Below, in pieces: positions 44,359 through 53,885 of a DNA stretch of 64,000 nt (positions are counted from its first letter, which is position 1; each line of letters begins with the position of its first letter). Origin of the DNA: DAHUYF01 sp963789275. Lineage in GTDB: Bacteria > Pseudomonadota > Alphaproteobacteria > ATCC43930 > CGMCC-115725. The notes beneath the pieces are model-generated. The model was not told where the DNA came from and did no database searches. It saw nothing but the letters and a program-made list of their open reading frames with translations. A program made the translations under genes and the position numbers. The stretch spans positions 1 to 64,000 of the forward strand of contig CAWBKF010000013.1 in NCBI GenBank assembly GCA_963789275.1, written 5' to 3'.

Positions 44359-45021
44359 ATGTCCATCCGCTCTATCCTGCCGCTGCTGGCCCTCGGCGCG
44401 ATCGGTCTCTCCGGCTGCGCCGACGGCCCCGATCTCTCCGCGCTGCCCGAGCGGCAGACGGCGAAAGCGGTGCAGGTCATCCATCGCGACCAAACCGTCA
44501 CCGTCGCGGTCGATGCGCGCACCGGCGCGCCCGCCGCCGCCGAGTATGAGCGCCTGCGCGGCATCCTCGCCGGCGAGCCCGATCCCGCGCGGCTGCGGCT
44601 GACGCTGCAAGGTCCGCAATCGCGCGCGGCGCTCGAGCGCCTCGCCGCCGCCTTCGCCGCGCTCGGCGTCGCCCGCGACCACATCGCCCTCGAGCCTGGC
44701 CACGCGCCGGCGCAGGCGCGCGACCGCGTCACCGTCGAGATCGCCGATGACACGGTGGTGGTGCCGGGCTGCCCGGACTGGTCGCGCCCCGATGCGCTCG
44801 GCAACCAGAACACGGTCGGCAGCAATCTCGGCTGCGCCACCGCGACCAATTTGTCGCTGATGCTCGCCGATCCCAGGGACCTCGTCAAAGGCCGCGGCGC
44901 GTCGGTGACCGACGGCGGGACCGCCGCCGATGCGGTGGCGGCGTGGCAGGCCGGCAAGGTGAAGGAGCTGCCCTCCGACAAGGGGGTCCAGCCGCTGGTC
45001 TCGATCGAGGGCAATCGATGA
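44359..45021 (+). CDS. cpaD: Tad pilus lipoprotein CpaD
   Basis: The 220-residue protein begins MSIRSILPLLALGAIGLSGC, a lipoprotein signal with lipobox LSGC. It contains the CpaD family core around GCPDWSRPDALGNQNTVGSNLGCATATNLSLMLADPRDLVKGR. CpaD/RcpB is an outer-membrane lipoprotein associated with the CpaC secretin. The stop overlaps the start of cpaE (ATGA). Confidence 0.92.
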   Translation: MSIRSILPLLALGAIGLSGCADGPDLSALPERQTAKAVQVIHRDQTVTVAVDARTGAPAAAEYERLRGILAGEPDPARLRLTLQGPQSRAALERLAAAFAALGVARDHIALEPGHAPAQARDRVTVEIADDTVVVPGCPDWSRPDALGNQNTVGSNLGCATATNLSLMLADPRDLVKGRGASVTDGGTAADAVAAWQAGKVKELPSDKGVQPLVSIEGNR

Positions 45022-46220
45022 GGCCGCTGGAGCATTCGCTGTCGGTTCCCGTCGCGCGCGGCACGCCGCAACGGCGCGCGGTGATGGCTTTTCTGGGCGA
45101 CGAGGAGACGGCGGAAGCGGCGCGCGGCGCGCTCGCCGATCTCGTCCGCGCCCCCGGCGACATCCAGCGCGGCGGGATCGATCGCGCCATCGAGCAGCTC
45201 GCGGGCGAGCCGTCCCCCGAGGTGCTGCTGGTCGATCTCGGTGACAGCGAGCTGCCGATCTCCGATGTCAGCCGCCTGGCCGAGGTGTGCGAGCCCGGCG
45301 TCGAGGTGATCGCGGTCGGGACGCGCAATGACATCGGGCTCTACCGCGACCTGCTGCAGGCGGGGGTGAGCGACTATCTGGTGAAGCCGCTGACCCCGGA
45401 TCTGGTTCGGCGCGCCGTGATGTCGGTGATCGAGGGCATCGAGCCGCGCAGCGAAGCCAAGCTCGGCAAGCTGGTGGTGCTCACCGGCAGCCGCGGCGGC
45501 GTCGGCACCAGCACCATGGCGGTCAACCTCGCCTGGCACCTCGCCGAGAAGCAGGGCCGGCGCGTCGCCCTGCTCGACCTCGATCTCGTCGGCGGCGATT
45601 GCGCGCTATTGCTCAACCTCAAATCCACCGCCGGGCTGCGCCGCGCGCTCGAGGCGCCGGAGCGCATCGACAGCGTGTTCATCACCCGCGCCATGGCGCG
45701 GTTCGGCGACAAGCTCTCGGTGCTCAGCGCCGAGGAGCCCTTCGCCGAGGACATCGTCATCGAGCCCGAGGCGCTCGAAGTGCTGCTGCGGGCGCTCCAG
45801 GTGCAATTCCACTATGTCGTGGTCGATCTGCCGCGGTCGCTGCGCCGGTTCTGGCCGGCGCTCAGCCAGCGCGCCGCGGTGCGCGTCATCGTCGCGGACG
45901 CGGTGCTGACCTCGCTGCGCGATGTCCGCCGCTTCAAGAAGGCCGATGGCGCCGGCCAGCTGTCCGGCCAGACGCTGCTGCTGCTCAACCGTCAAGGTGA
46001 GTTCGGCCGCGCCGGCATGAGCGTTGCCGATTTCACCCGCGGCGCCGAGCTCGCGCCGGCGGTCACCGTGCCGTTCGACCGCGGCCTCGCCCTGGCCGCC
46101 GACGCCGGCGCGCCGGCGGCGTCGACCGCCGGCAGGATATCCTCCGCCATCGCCGCGCTCGCCGGCGAGATCTCGGGCCAGCGTCCGAAGCGGCAATCCT
46201 GGTGGAGGATCTGGCGGTGA
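45018..46220 (+). CDS. cpaE: Tad pilus localisation ATPase CpaE/TadZ
   Basis: The 400-residue protein has an N-terminal atypical receiver-like domain (about 20-140, with VIAVGTRNDIGLYRDLLQAGVSDYLVKPL) and a MinD/ParA-type ATPase domain with a deviant Walker A GSRGGVGTST at 157-166. CpaE/TadZ directs the pilus machinery to its place in the cell. It overlaps cpaD at its start and cpaF at its end, so the three are tightly coupled. Confidence 0.92.
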   Translation: MRPLEHSLSVPVARGTPQRRAVMAFLGDEETAEAARGALADLVRAPGDIQRGGIDRAIEQLAGEPSPEVLLVDLGDSELPISDVSRLAEVCEPGVEVIAVGTRNDIGLYRDLLQAGVSDYLVKPLTPDLVRRAVMSVIEGIEPRSEAKLGKLVVLTGSRGGVGTSTMAVNLAWHLAEKQGRRVALLDLDLVGGDCALLLNLKSTAGLRRALEAPERIDSVFITRAMARFGDKLSVLSAEEPFAEDIVIEPEALEVLLRALQVQFHYVVVDLPRSLRRFWPALSQRAAVRVIVADAVLTSLRDVRRFKKADGAGQLSGQTLLLLNRQGEFGRAGMSVADFTRGAELAPAVTVPFDRGLALAADAGAPAASTAGRISSAIAALAGEISGQRPKRQSWWRIWR

Positions 46221-47570
46221 AGACGCGCTCCTTCGGGCGACGGGATCTCGCCAAAGGCGGCGAGCTCGCGGTGATCCCGCCGCCGCCCGGTACCGCTGCG
46301 CGGCTTGCCGACGAACCGGTCAAGACGCGCATCCGCGACGCGCTGATGCAGCGCATCGACCTCACCATCGTGGCGCGCATGAGCCGCGACCAGCTCGCCG
46401 TCGAAGTCAGCCGCCTGGTCTCTCAGATCGCCACCGAGCAGAGCGTCGAGCTCAATGAGCGCGAGGAGCGCGAAGTGGCGGCCGAGCTGGTCGACGACAT
46501 GATCGGGCTGGGGCCGCTCGAGCCGCTGCTGCGCGACGACGGCGTCACCGACATCCTGGTCAACGGCCCCGACCGCATCTATGTCGAGCGCCGCGGCCGG
46601 CTCGAGCTGACGACGCAGCGCTTCCGGGACCGATCGCATGTCGTCAATGTCGGCCAGCGCATCGCCTCGGCGGTGGGGCGGCGCATCGACGAGTCGAGCC
46701 CGATGGTCGACGCCCGGCTCGCCGACGGCACCCGGGTCAACATCGTGCTGCCGCCGTTGGCGCTCGACGGCGCCGCGATCTCGATCCGCAAATTCTCGCG
46801 CCGCTCGATCACCCTCGAGATGATGGCGGCGCAACGCAACCTGTCCACCGGCATGGCCCGCCTGCTCGAGATCGCCGCGCGCTGCCGCCTCAACATCCTG
46901 ATCTCCGGCGGCACCGGCTCGGGCAAGACGACGCTGCTCAACGCGATGTCGCGGCTGATCGACCCGGCCGAGCGGATCATCACCATCGAGGATACGGCCG
47001 AGCTGCAATTGCAGCAGCCGCACGTGGTGCGGCTCGAGACCAGGCCGCCCAACCTCGAAGGCGGCGGCGAGATCGCGCAGCGCGAGCTGTTGCGCAACGC
47101 GCTTGCGCATGCGTCCCGACCGCATCGTGCTCGGCGAGGTGCGCGGCAGCGAGGCCTTCGACATGCTGCAGGCGATGAACACCGGCCATGACGGCTCGAT
47201 GTGCACCGTCCACGCCAACACGCCGCGCGACGCGCTGGTCCGGCTCGAGAACATGCTGCTGATGGGCAGCGTGAACCTGCCGATGCGCGCCGTGCGCTCG
47301 CAGATCGTGAGCGCCGTCGATCTCGTGCTGCAGCTCGAGCGCATGCGCGACGGCATCCGTCGCGTCACGCACATCACCGAGGTGATCGGCCAGGAGGGCG
47401 AGGTCATCACCACGCAGGATCTCTTCACCTTCGCCGACGAGGGCCAGGACCGCGACGGCAACGTCCTCGGCACCTTCGAAGGCGGCCGGCTGCGGCCTTA
47501 TTTCTACGAGCGCGCGCGCCAGCTCGGGCTCGAGCGCTCGCTCAACGCCGCGATGGGCGTGGAATCATGA
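46217..47570 (+). CDS. cpaF: Tad secretion ATPase CpaF/TadA (frameshifted)
   Basis: Hexameric motor ATPase of the VirB11/GspE superfamily. The N-terminal domain has MIGLGPLEPLLRDDGVTDILVNGPDRIYVERRG; Walker A is GGTGSGKT (231-238); after it come ITIEDTAELQLQQPHVVRLE and MNTGHDGSMCTVHANTPRDAL. An extra T at 47103-47104 (expected RNALRMRPDRIVLGEVRG) breaks the frame. I place the start at the GTG at 46217, overlapping the cpaE stop, with GGAGGA 7 bases upstream. Corrected length is about 450 residues. Confidence 0.88.
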
Positions 47571-48522
47571 CGGCGCCGCTGCCGATGCTGGGCGGATCGG
47601 CGCTGGTCGCGGTGGCGACCCTGGCGGCGGGATTCCTGCTCGTTCCGCGCAAGGACCCGCGGCGCGAGCGCATTGCCGCTCTGCTGCAGGCCGCTCCGGC
47701 CGGGACCGACGCCGCCGCACCGCCGCCGACGACATCGCCAGCCGCCGCGCCTTCGGCGCTCGCGACGGCGCTCGCCAAGGCGGGGCTCACCTTTGCCGAT
47801 CTCGGCGGCACGCTGCGGCCCTGGCATGTCGCCTGCGCCGCAGCCGCCGCCGCGCGTCGCCGGCTGGCTCTTCCTGACGCTGCTGCTGCATCTCGCCGCC
47901 TGGGTGGCCGGCCTCAGCCGCGCTCGCCGCCGGCGCCGGCGGCGCCTGGTTCTGCTTCAGGACCGCGCGCGCCCGCCGCCGCGCCCGCTTCCTCGAGCAT
48001 TTCCCCGATGCCATCGATCTCGTGGCACGCGCGGTGCGCGCCGGACTGCCGGTGATCGAGGCGATCAGCGCCGTCGCCCGCGACGTGCCGGGCCCGGCCG
48101 GCGAGGAGTTCGGCGAGATCGCCAACCAGCTCAAGGTCGGCGTCGCTTTCGACGAGGCGCTATGGCACACGGCCGAGCATGTCGGCCTCGCCGATTTCCG
48201 CATCTTCGCCGTCAGCCTGTCGCTGCAGCGCGAGACCGGCGGCGGCCTCTCCGAGACCCTGGCCAATCTCGCCGGCGTCATCCGCCGCCGCAAGGAGCTG
48301 CGCCTCAAGACCAAGGCGCTGAGCGCCGAGGCGCGCGCCTCGGCGATGGTGATCAGCGCCCTGCCCTTCGTCGCCGGTGGCGCGCTGGCGATGACCAATC
48401 CCGAGTATTTCGGCCGCTTCTTCAGCGATCCCAATGGCGGCTACATGCTGGGCGCGGCATTGGCGGCGATCACCGGCGGCAATCTGATCATGCGGGTGAC
48501 GATCAAGCGGAGCGTCCGATGA
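47567..48522 (+). CDS. tadB: Tad inner-membrane platform protein TadB (two frameshifts)
   Basis: TadB is one of two GspF-like membrane proteins under the CpaF motor. Three frame segments must be joined: MTAPLPMLGGSALVAVATLA to about 47850; GWLFLTLLLHLAAWVAGLS to about 47920; then LAAGAGGAWFCFRTARARRR, FLEHFPDAIDLVARAVRAGLPVIEAI and onward to the stop at 48522. The last segment holds the type II secretion F domain (QRETGGGLSETLANLAGVIRRR). Both breaks are +1 insertions by frame arithmetic. It overlaps cpaF and tadC by 4 bases. Confidence 0.83.
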
Positions 48523-49442
48523 TCGCGCCCAGCCTCTTTGCCGTGCCGCTCGCCGCCGCGGCCGGCGTCGCCGCGGTGCTGCTGCTGATGTCGCCGCGCC
48601 GGCAGGAGGCGCGGCGCGCGCGTATCGGCATGCTCATCGCCGACGGCGCCGAGGCGCCGGAAGAGGCACCGCCGGCGGAGCACTGGTATCACCATTTCGG
48701 CCGGATCGTCTCGCTGAGCCCGGTGGTCGGGCGCGAGGAGAGCCGCAAGCTGGCCGATTTCCTGAACCGCGCCGGCTTCCGCCAGCGCGGCGCCCTCGCC
48801 ACCTTCGTCGCGCTCAAGACGCTGGCGGCGGTGATCGCGCCAGCCATGCTGTGGCGGCTCGCCACGCCCTGGCTCATGGCGACGGGCGGCATCGCGCTTG
48901 CCGGCGGGGCCATCCTCGCGGCGGCGGTTCTCGGCTGGCGCCTCCCGGATCTGGCGGTGCGCTGGCAAGGGCAGAGGCGGCTGCGCGCGATCGAGGACAA
49001 TCTGCCCGACGCGCTCGACCTGCTGGTGATCTGCGCCGAGGCCGGCCTGGGCATGGACCAGAGCCTCGAGCGCGTGGGACGCGAGATCGCCGGCGCCAAC
49101 CTCGCGCTCGCCGAAGAGATCGCGACGACCGCCACGGAGATGCGCATGCTGTCGGACCGCTGGCAGGCGCTCGACAATTTGGCGGCGCGCCTCGATCTGC
49201 GCAGCGTCGCCGGCATCATCGGCACGCTCGGCCAGAGCCTGCGCTACGGCACGCCGCTGGCCCAGTCGCTGCGCGTGACCGCCGCCGAACTGCGCACCGC
49301 GCGCGCGCTCGCGACCGAAGCCCGCGCCGCGCGGCTGCCGGTGATGCTGACCATCCCGTTGATGATCTTCATCCTGCCGGCGCTGCTCCTGGTCATCGGC
49401 GGCCCGGCGGCGCTGGACGTCCTCAAGATGATGCAGAACTGA
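48519..49442 (+). CDS. tadC: Tad inner-membrane platform protein TadC
   Basis: The 307-residue second platform protein begins MIAPSLFAVPLAAAAGVAAVLL, has several membrane helices and the T2SSF domain IEDNLPDALDLLVICAEAGLGMDQSLERVGREI...GTPLAQSLRVTAAELR, ending in a hydrophobic segment LPVMLTIPLMIFILPALLLVIGGP. It is intact, unlike most tad genes here. The start overlaps the tadB stop. Confidence 0.92.
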   Translation: MIAPSLFAVPLAAAAGVAAVLLLMSPRRQEARRARIGMLIADGAEAPEEAPPAEHWYHHFGRIVSLSPVVGREESRKLADFLNRAGFRQRGALATFVALKTLAAVIAPAMLWRLATPWLMATGGIALAGGAILAAAVLGWRLPDLAVRWQGQRRLRAIEDNLPDALDLLVICAEAGLGMDQSLERVGREIAGANLALAEEIATTATEMRMLSDRWQALDNLAARLDLRSVAGIIGTLGQSLRYGTPLAQSLRVTAAELRTARALATEARAARLPVMLTIPLMIFILPALLLVIGGPAALDVLKMMQN

Positions 49443-49471
49443 TCCGCACGCCGCGACCGATGGAGCCGACG

Positions 49472-50275
49472 ATGATCATTCCTGGCAAGCCAATCTTCCG
49501 CCGCGCGACGCTTGCGGCGCTGCTGAGCCTGCTTCTCGCCGCCTGCGCCACGGTGGGAGCGCCGCCCGACACCGCCTCGGACACCAAGATGCTGCGCGTC
49601 GCCAATGGCGCCGCGGCGGAGGGCGATCCCGCCACCGCCGTCAAACTCTATCGCGAGCTGCTGGACCGCCATCCGAAGGAGGGCGGGCTGCACCTGGTGC
49701 TGGGCCGCGCGCTGCTCGCCATGGGTGACAGCGAGGCGGCGATCGCCGAGCTGGCCACCGCCGTGACGCTTCTGCCCAACGCGCCGGCGGCAAGGCTGGC
49801 GCTCGGCAAGGCCCAGCTCGCGCGCCACCTGCCCGCCGACGCGATCCAGAGCTTCGAGACCGCGCTCACGCTGGCGCCGCATTCGGCGCCGGCGCTGAAC
49901 GGCCTCGGCGTGGCGCTCGACGAGATCGGGCGGCACGGCGACGCCCAGGGCGCCTACGCCGCGGCGCGGCAGATCGCTCCGGGCGATCCCGCGATCCTCA
50001 ACAATCTCGGCCTCTCCTTGGCGCTGAGCGGCCGCTACGAAGAGGCGATCGCGCTGCTCTCCGGGCTGGTGCAGGATGGCGGCACGCCGCGCAACCGCCA
50101 GAACCTCGCTCTGGCGCTGGCGCTCAAGGGCGATGCGGCGGCTTCAGCGCGGGTAGCGCGCGTCGACCTCGATGCCGGCGCGGTTGCCAGCAATCTGGGA
50201 TATGTCGAGCGCATCCGCCAATTGACCGCGGCGAATACCGGCCCACTCGCGGCGCCGGCGGTGGCGCAGCGCTGA
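49472..50275 (+). CDS. TPR-repeat lipoprotein, TadD-like
   Basis: The 267-residue product has a lipoprotein signal ending LLLAACA followed by tetratricopeptide repeats (AVKLYRELLDRHPKEGGLHLVLGRALLAMGD, AIQSFETALTLAPHSAPALNGLGVALDEIGRHGDA). TadD is an outer-membrane TPR protein required for pilus assembly. It ends the tad operon. The ATG at 49472 has GGAG 5 bases before; an in-frame ATG at 49460 is possible. Confidence 0.87.
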   Translation: MIIPGKPIFRRATLAALLSLLLAACATVGAPPDTASDTKMLRVANGAAAEGDPATAVKLYRELLDRHPKEGGLHLVLGRALLAMGDSEAAIAELATAVTLLPNAPAARLALGKAQLARHLPADAIQSFETALTLAPHSAPALNGLGVALDEIGRHGDAQGAYAAARQIAPGDPAILNNLGLSLALSGRYEEAIALLSGLVQDGGTPRNRQNLALALALKGDAAASARVARVDLDAGAVASNLGYVERIRQLTAANTGPLAAPAVAQR

Positions 50276-50296
50276 CCTTCCGCCGCGCCCGGCCGC

Positions 50297-52258
50297 TCAG
50301 GCGACGATGACGTCGCCGAGGATGTGATCGCGCAGCTTCAGGCTGGCATGCAGCAGCGCGTCCGCCGCCGCTTCCAGATGATGCGCGATGCCGCCCAGCA
50401 TGTGAAGCTGCCGGCAATCGAGCGGGGTCTTCATCAGGGCGGTCGTCACCGCGCGCTCCTGCTCGTCGGTCTGATGCTCGACCGTAACCACGCGGTCCGC
50501 CGCCTCGAGGAAGCGCTGCACCGCATCGCGCTCGCCGCCGCGCCGGACATATTGCGCCGCTTCCATCGTCCGCCGAAAGGTCTGGCTGCCCTCGGCCAGG
50601 AGATCGGCCAGGACCAGCAGCGGCTCCGGCAGCGCCGCCGGCGGCGCGCTGTCGAACAGCAGGCGCGCCAGGAACGTCGCATCCTCCAGATTGTCGGCAG
50701 CATCGTCGGCGGTCTCGACGATGCGGCAGAAGATCTCGGTTCCGGAGATGCGCCGGACCGTCGATCGCATCGCCTTCACCACGTCGTCGGCGCGGGTCTC
50801 CCAGAGCTTCGCCTGGACGGCGTGGCGGGCGAGCGCGTCGTCGCCGCCGGACGCGCCTTGCCTCAGAGCCGTCCGCAAGCCGTTCGCGAGTTGCGCGATG
50901 ATCTCCGCATGTCCCGAGCACTCGGCCAGGAGCCGCTGCTCGGCCGAGCGGAAATGCGTGAACAGCTCGGCGCGCACCCGGTCGCGGATGAGCGCCTCCG
51001 ACTGGCCGCGCAGCAGCCCCGTCGCCGCGATCTCGAGGACGAAGCGGAGATACTCCTGGGCGGTCTCGGCGCCGATCATCTCGTGCAGCGGCTCGCCATA
51101 GCGCAGCGGCGTCTTCACCGCCTGCTCCAGCGCGTCATAGATGAGCCGCTCGCCGCCCAGCTGCAGGAAGCCGCGATGGCCGACATCGTGATCGGCCGCC
51201 CATGTCAGGATCTCGACCGCCGCCTCGTTCTCCACCAGCAGCCCGAGCCGCTTGCGCGCCTTGTTCCAGTCGATGAGGAAGACGATACGCGAGCCCACCC
51301 GCTCGAGAAAGGCCGAGAGCGCGGCGGCATCCGCCGCGACGAAGCTGCCGAACGCCAGGTAGAAGAGATCGGCATCGCCGATGCCGGAGACCTGGCGCGA
51401 GCTGATGTCCTCCCAGGCGAAGCCGGCCTGCGCGCACAAGCCTTGCAGAAAGCGCACCCGCGGCAGGTGGATGTCGCTGTAGGTGAGCGTCACCCGCAGG
51501 CCGCTCACCTTGATGACGAGGACATGCGCCTCGGTCGTGCCGATATCGTTCTGGATCAGCAGCGCCTCGCCGGCGCGGGCGGCGATGGTGTCAAGGCCGG
51601 GATGATCGAATTTGAGCGGCGCCGTGCGGTTCACCCCGGCCATGAACGCCGTGACCGCGGCGCGATCGGACTCGCCGAGGCCGTAGGCCCTGGCGCCGGC
51701 GACCTCCATCGTCGAGATGGCGCTTTGCAGCCGATTGATCTCCTTGTGCAGATCCATGACGAGAAGGTGGACGCCATCGCCGGCCTTGGGACGCGCCGAG
51801 GTCAGCGCGGTGATCTGCTCGCCGCTCAACATGTCATCGGCGGCCGGCGGTCGCTCCTCGATCAGCCGCTCCAGGCGGGCGCTGAAGCGCTGATGGAGCG
51901 CCGCGGCATCGGCGCCCTCCTTCCCCGCCACCTTCAGCGGCGCGATCATGGCGCGCAATGCCTCGTCAAGCCGGGCGATGAGCCGCTGCGCGCCGGGGAT
52001 GTGATAATTGCCGCGCCCGTCACACTCGGCCCGCGCGACCGATCGGTCGAAGGCCGGCTCGGCGAGGCCGCAGGCTTCGCGCTCGGCGCGCAAGGAGGGT
52101 GGCGCCGCCTGGGGGTGCTCCGCCTGGCTCGCCGCGACTTGCAACAAGGTCAGAACGTATTTGGCGCGCTCATTCGCGGCGACGGCGCCGGTCAGCAGCG
52201 CCGGCAGCACCAGCGCGCGCTCGCCGAGAAAATCGACGATCTGCGTTTTCGCCGTCAT
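50297..52258 (-). CDS. Large conserved protein of unknown function with PhoU/DUF47-like C-terminal helices
   Basis: The 653-residue soluble protein is not recognised as a whole. The N-terminal 90 residues resemble a small helical domain (GAVAANERAKYVLTLLQVAASQA). A mixed alpha/beta middle follows, with SGLRVTLTYSDIHLPRVRFLQ and GSRIVFLIDWNKARKRLGLL. The last 170 residues (ISGTEIFCRIVETADDAADNLEDATFLARLL...VEHQTDEQERAV) look like the PhoU/DUF47 helical bundle of phosphate-transport accessory proteins. No Pit transporter is adjacent. It is convergent with the tad operon. Confidence 0.7.
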   Translation of the reverse strand: MTAKTQIVDFLGERALVLPALLTGAVAANERAKYVLTLLQVAASQAEHPQAAPPSLRAEREACGLAEPAFDRSVARAECDGRGNYHIPGAQRLIARLDEALRAMIAPLKVAGKEGADAAALHQRFSARLERLIEERPPAADDMLSGEQITALTSARPKAGDGVHLLVMDLHKEINRLQSAISTMEVAGARAYGLGESDRAAVTAFMAGVNRTAPLKFDHPGLDTIAARAGEALLIQNDIGTTEAHVLVIKVSGLRVTLTYSDIHLPRVRFLQGLCAQAGFAWEDISSRQVSGIGDADLFYLAFGSFVAADAAALSAFLERVGSRIVFLIDWNKARKRLGLLVENEAAVEILTWAADHDVGHRGFLQLGGERLIYDALEQAVKTPLRYGEPLHEMIGAETAQEYLRFVLEIAATGLLRGQSEALIRDRVRAELFTHFRSAEQRLLAECSGHAEIIAQLANGLRTALRQGASGGDDALARHAVQAKLWETRADDVVKAMRSTVRRISGTEIFCRIVETADDAADNLEDATFLARLLFDSAPPAALPEPLLVLADLLAEGSQTFRRTMEAAQYVRRGGERDAVQRFLEAADRVVTVEHQTDEQERAVTTALMKTPLDCRQLHMLGGIAHHLEAAADALLHASLKLRDHILGDVIVA

Positions 52259-52393
52259 CTGCTGCCTCGCTCCCTGTGCCTGTCACGCCGCCGTCATGAC
52301 GATGCGCTCACGCGACGCGTGATGGTGTTGATACGCCTTGGCGGCCCGTCGCCGCCTTGATCTGGCTCAAGGCGGGCGGCGCGACAGGCGAGG

Positions 52394-52669
52394 TTATCGG
52401 CTGGGGGGAACGAAGAGCCGCTGGTGCCAGTCGATCAGCAGGCCGCCGAAGAGCTGACGCGTCGCGGTGGCGGTATCGAGATAGGCCCTGAACACCGCGC
52501 TCCACGCCGTCACGGTGCCGACCACCGTTTCATTCGCCGCCTTGAGGCCGACATCGAGCTGCGCCGCGAAGGCTTCCATCGGGTATCCCAGGCGGTCGGC
52601 CCGCAGCGGCGGACGATCCGTCCGCGCCGCATCAGGCGCCGGGGCTGCCTCTCCGGTCCTATCGGCCAG
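52394..52669 (-). CDS. Small hypothetical protein, possible CTG start
   Basis: The frame contains ADRTGEAAPAPDAARTDRPP followed by a helical part MEAFAAQLDVGLKAANETVVGTVTAWSAVFRAYLD that is faintly phasin-like. No ATG stands at a natural start. An AGGAGG lies exactly 6 bases before a CTG at 52669, giving 91 residues. Alternatives are an ATG at 52579, or fusion to the upstream 79-residue frame through a +1 insertion like those elsewhere in the window. Confidence 0.45.
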   Translation of the reverse strand: MADRTGEAAPAPDAARTDRPPLRADRLGYPMEAFAAQLDVGLKAANETVVGTVTAWSAVFRAYLDTATATRQLFGGLLIDWHQRLFVPPSR

Positions 52670-52898
52670 GCTCAGCCTCCTGGACAGCGAGGCACGCGCC
52701 GTCGGGAAAGGCCAGGACGAGCGGCTGAAAGGCCGGGCCGCGAACCACCAGAGCATTGTCCATGGTGATCATGTAGCTCATCGTCTCGCCATCGTCCCAC
52801 CGCGCCAAAAGCATGCGTCGGTCGAATTGCTGCGCCATCGCTCCGAGAATCTCGCGAAGACCGTCGATCCCCGGAGCGTCACCTCGATAAATCAACAT
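52659..52898 (-). CDS. Small hypothetical protein
   Basis: A 79-residue frame: MLIYRGDAPGIDGLREILGA, then MAQQFDRRMLLARWDDGETMSYMITMDNALVVRGPAFQPLVLAFPDG. No family is recognised and the ribosome site is weak. It overlaps the following small gene by 11 bases and may be its N-terminal half if a base has been inserted near 52665-52680. Confidence 0.45.
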   Translation of the reverse strand: MLIYRGDAPGIDGLREILGAMAQQFDRRMLLARWDDGETMSYMITMDNALVVRGPAFQPLVLAFPDGACLAVQEAEPGR

Positions 52899-52969
52899 GA
52901 CCCGCGGAGACTACAGCGGCAATGTTACGCCGGCGTGAAGGCGCCCGGGGAGGAAGATCGCCGCCCAGC

Positions 52970-53419
52970 TCAGCCGGCGCTCGGACGGAGATGAGCGACC
53001 TCCTGCGCTCCCAGCGCGGGATTGACGATGGCGACGATGAAGGTGGCTCCTTGCCAGCCCCAAGGCGAGTTGCCCCAGAACGCGGCCTGCTCGATCTTGA
53101 CGTAGGTGCGGCTGCCGGCAGCGACGCGAACCGTCTTGAACTGATCGGGGTAGAGCTTGTCGCTGAGCACCTCGACCTCGTAGGTGCCGGGCGTCACGTC
53201 GCGGTAGAAGACGGTGGCGGGTGCGGACTCGCCGAGCGGATGGCGGTCGAGCGACACGGTCGTCCAGACCAGCGAGCCGCCGGGCGTGAAGTCGCGATAG
53301 ACATAAAGCCGCGCTTTGTCGGGCGCCAAAGCCGGCTCCGGACCCGGCGGCGGCTCGCCGGCGCAGGCGGCAAGCGCCAGGCTCCCCAGAACGAAAATCC
53401 ACAGCGGGCTCGGTCTCAT
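52970..53419 (-). CDS. DUF2846-like lipoprotein
   Basis: The 149-residue exported lipoprotein has signal MRPSPLWIFVLGSLALAACA (lipobox LAAC). The core follows: KARLYVYRDFTPGGSLVWTTVSLDRHPLGESAPATVFYRDVTPGTYEVEV, the DUF2846 pattern. It ends with GWQGATFIVAIVNPALGAQEV. The start at 53419 has GAGAG 6 bases before; an ATG 6 bases upstream lacks room for a site. Function unknown. Confidence 0.75.
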   Translation of the reverse strand: MRPSPLWIFVLGSLALAACAGEPPPGPEPALAPDKARLYVYRDFTPGGSLVWTTVSLDRHPLGESAPATVFYRDVTPGTYEVEVLSDKLYPDQFKTVRVAAGSRTYVKIEQAAFWGNSPWGWQGATFIVAIVNPALGAQEVAHLRPSAG

Positions 53420-53606
53420 CGTCATCTCTCTCGCATTTGCGCCGCCCGACGGCCGCAGGCTGGGCCAGGCGGCATATCGGCACAAGCTTGGCGCCGGTCA
53501 CCTGATCCAGCGCAATCCAGGCGGTGAGAAGCGCTTTTTCCGCCCGCGCCGCTTCCCCGCCCGCCGGCGCATCCTACATAGGGCAGAGCGGAGGATGGAG
53601 CGGCAA

Positions 53607-53885
53607 ATGCGCCATGAGATCGACCGGAGCTTGAGCAGGGCGGCGGCGCTGGCCTTGGCGTTGGCCGTCCTCGCAGCGCCGGCGGCGCTGGCCGGAGGCC
53701 GGGTGGTGATCGTGCTCACCCCGCCGATGCCGGTCCTGGCCCCGCCGGTCGCCGTCGTTCCGCCCACCCTGCCCGGCTATCCGCCGCCGCTCATCGTATC
53801 ACCGCCGCCGCAAGTGACCTATTTCACGCCGCCGCAGGCGATCCCCTTCGTCCTGCCGCAGGGAGGCCCCTCCGGCCGGCGCTAG
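53607..53885 (+). CDS. Small secreted proline-rich protein
   Basis: A 92-residue frame with a signal peptide (MRHEIDRSLSRAAALALALA then VLAAPAALAGG) and a mature part made almost only of Pro, Val and hydrophobic residues (PPMPVLAPPVAVVPPTLPGY, VSPPPQVTYFTPP). GGAG precedes the ATG at 53607 by 6 bases; an earlier ATG at 53595 has its site at zero spacing. No known family; probably a periplasmic or surface peptide. Confidence 0.55.
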   Translation: MRHEIDRSLSRAAALALALAVLAAPAALAGGRVVIVLTPPMPVLAPPVAVVPPTLPGYPPPLIVSPPPQVTYFTPPQAIPFVLPQGGPSGRR

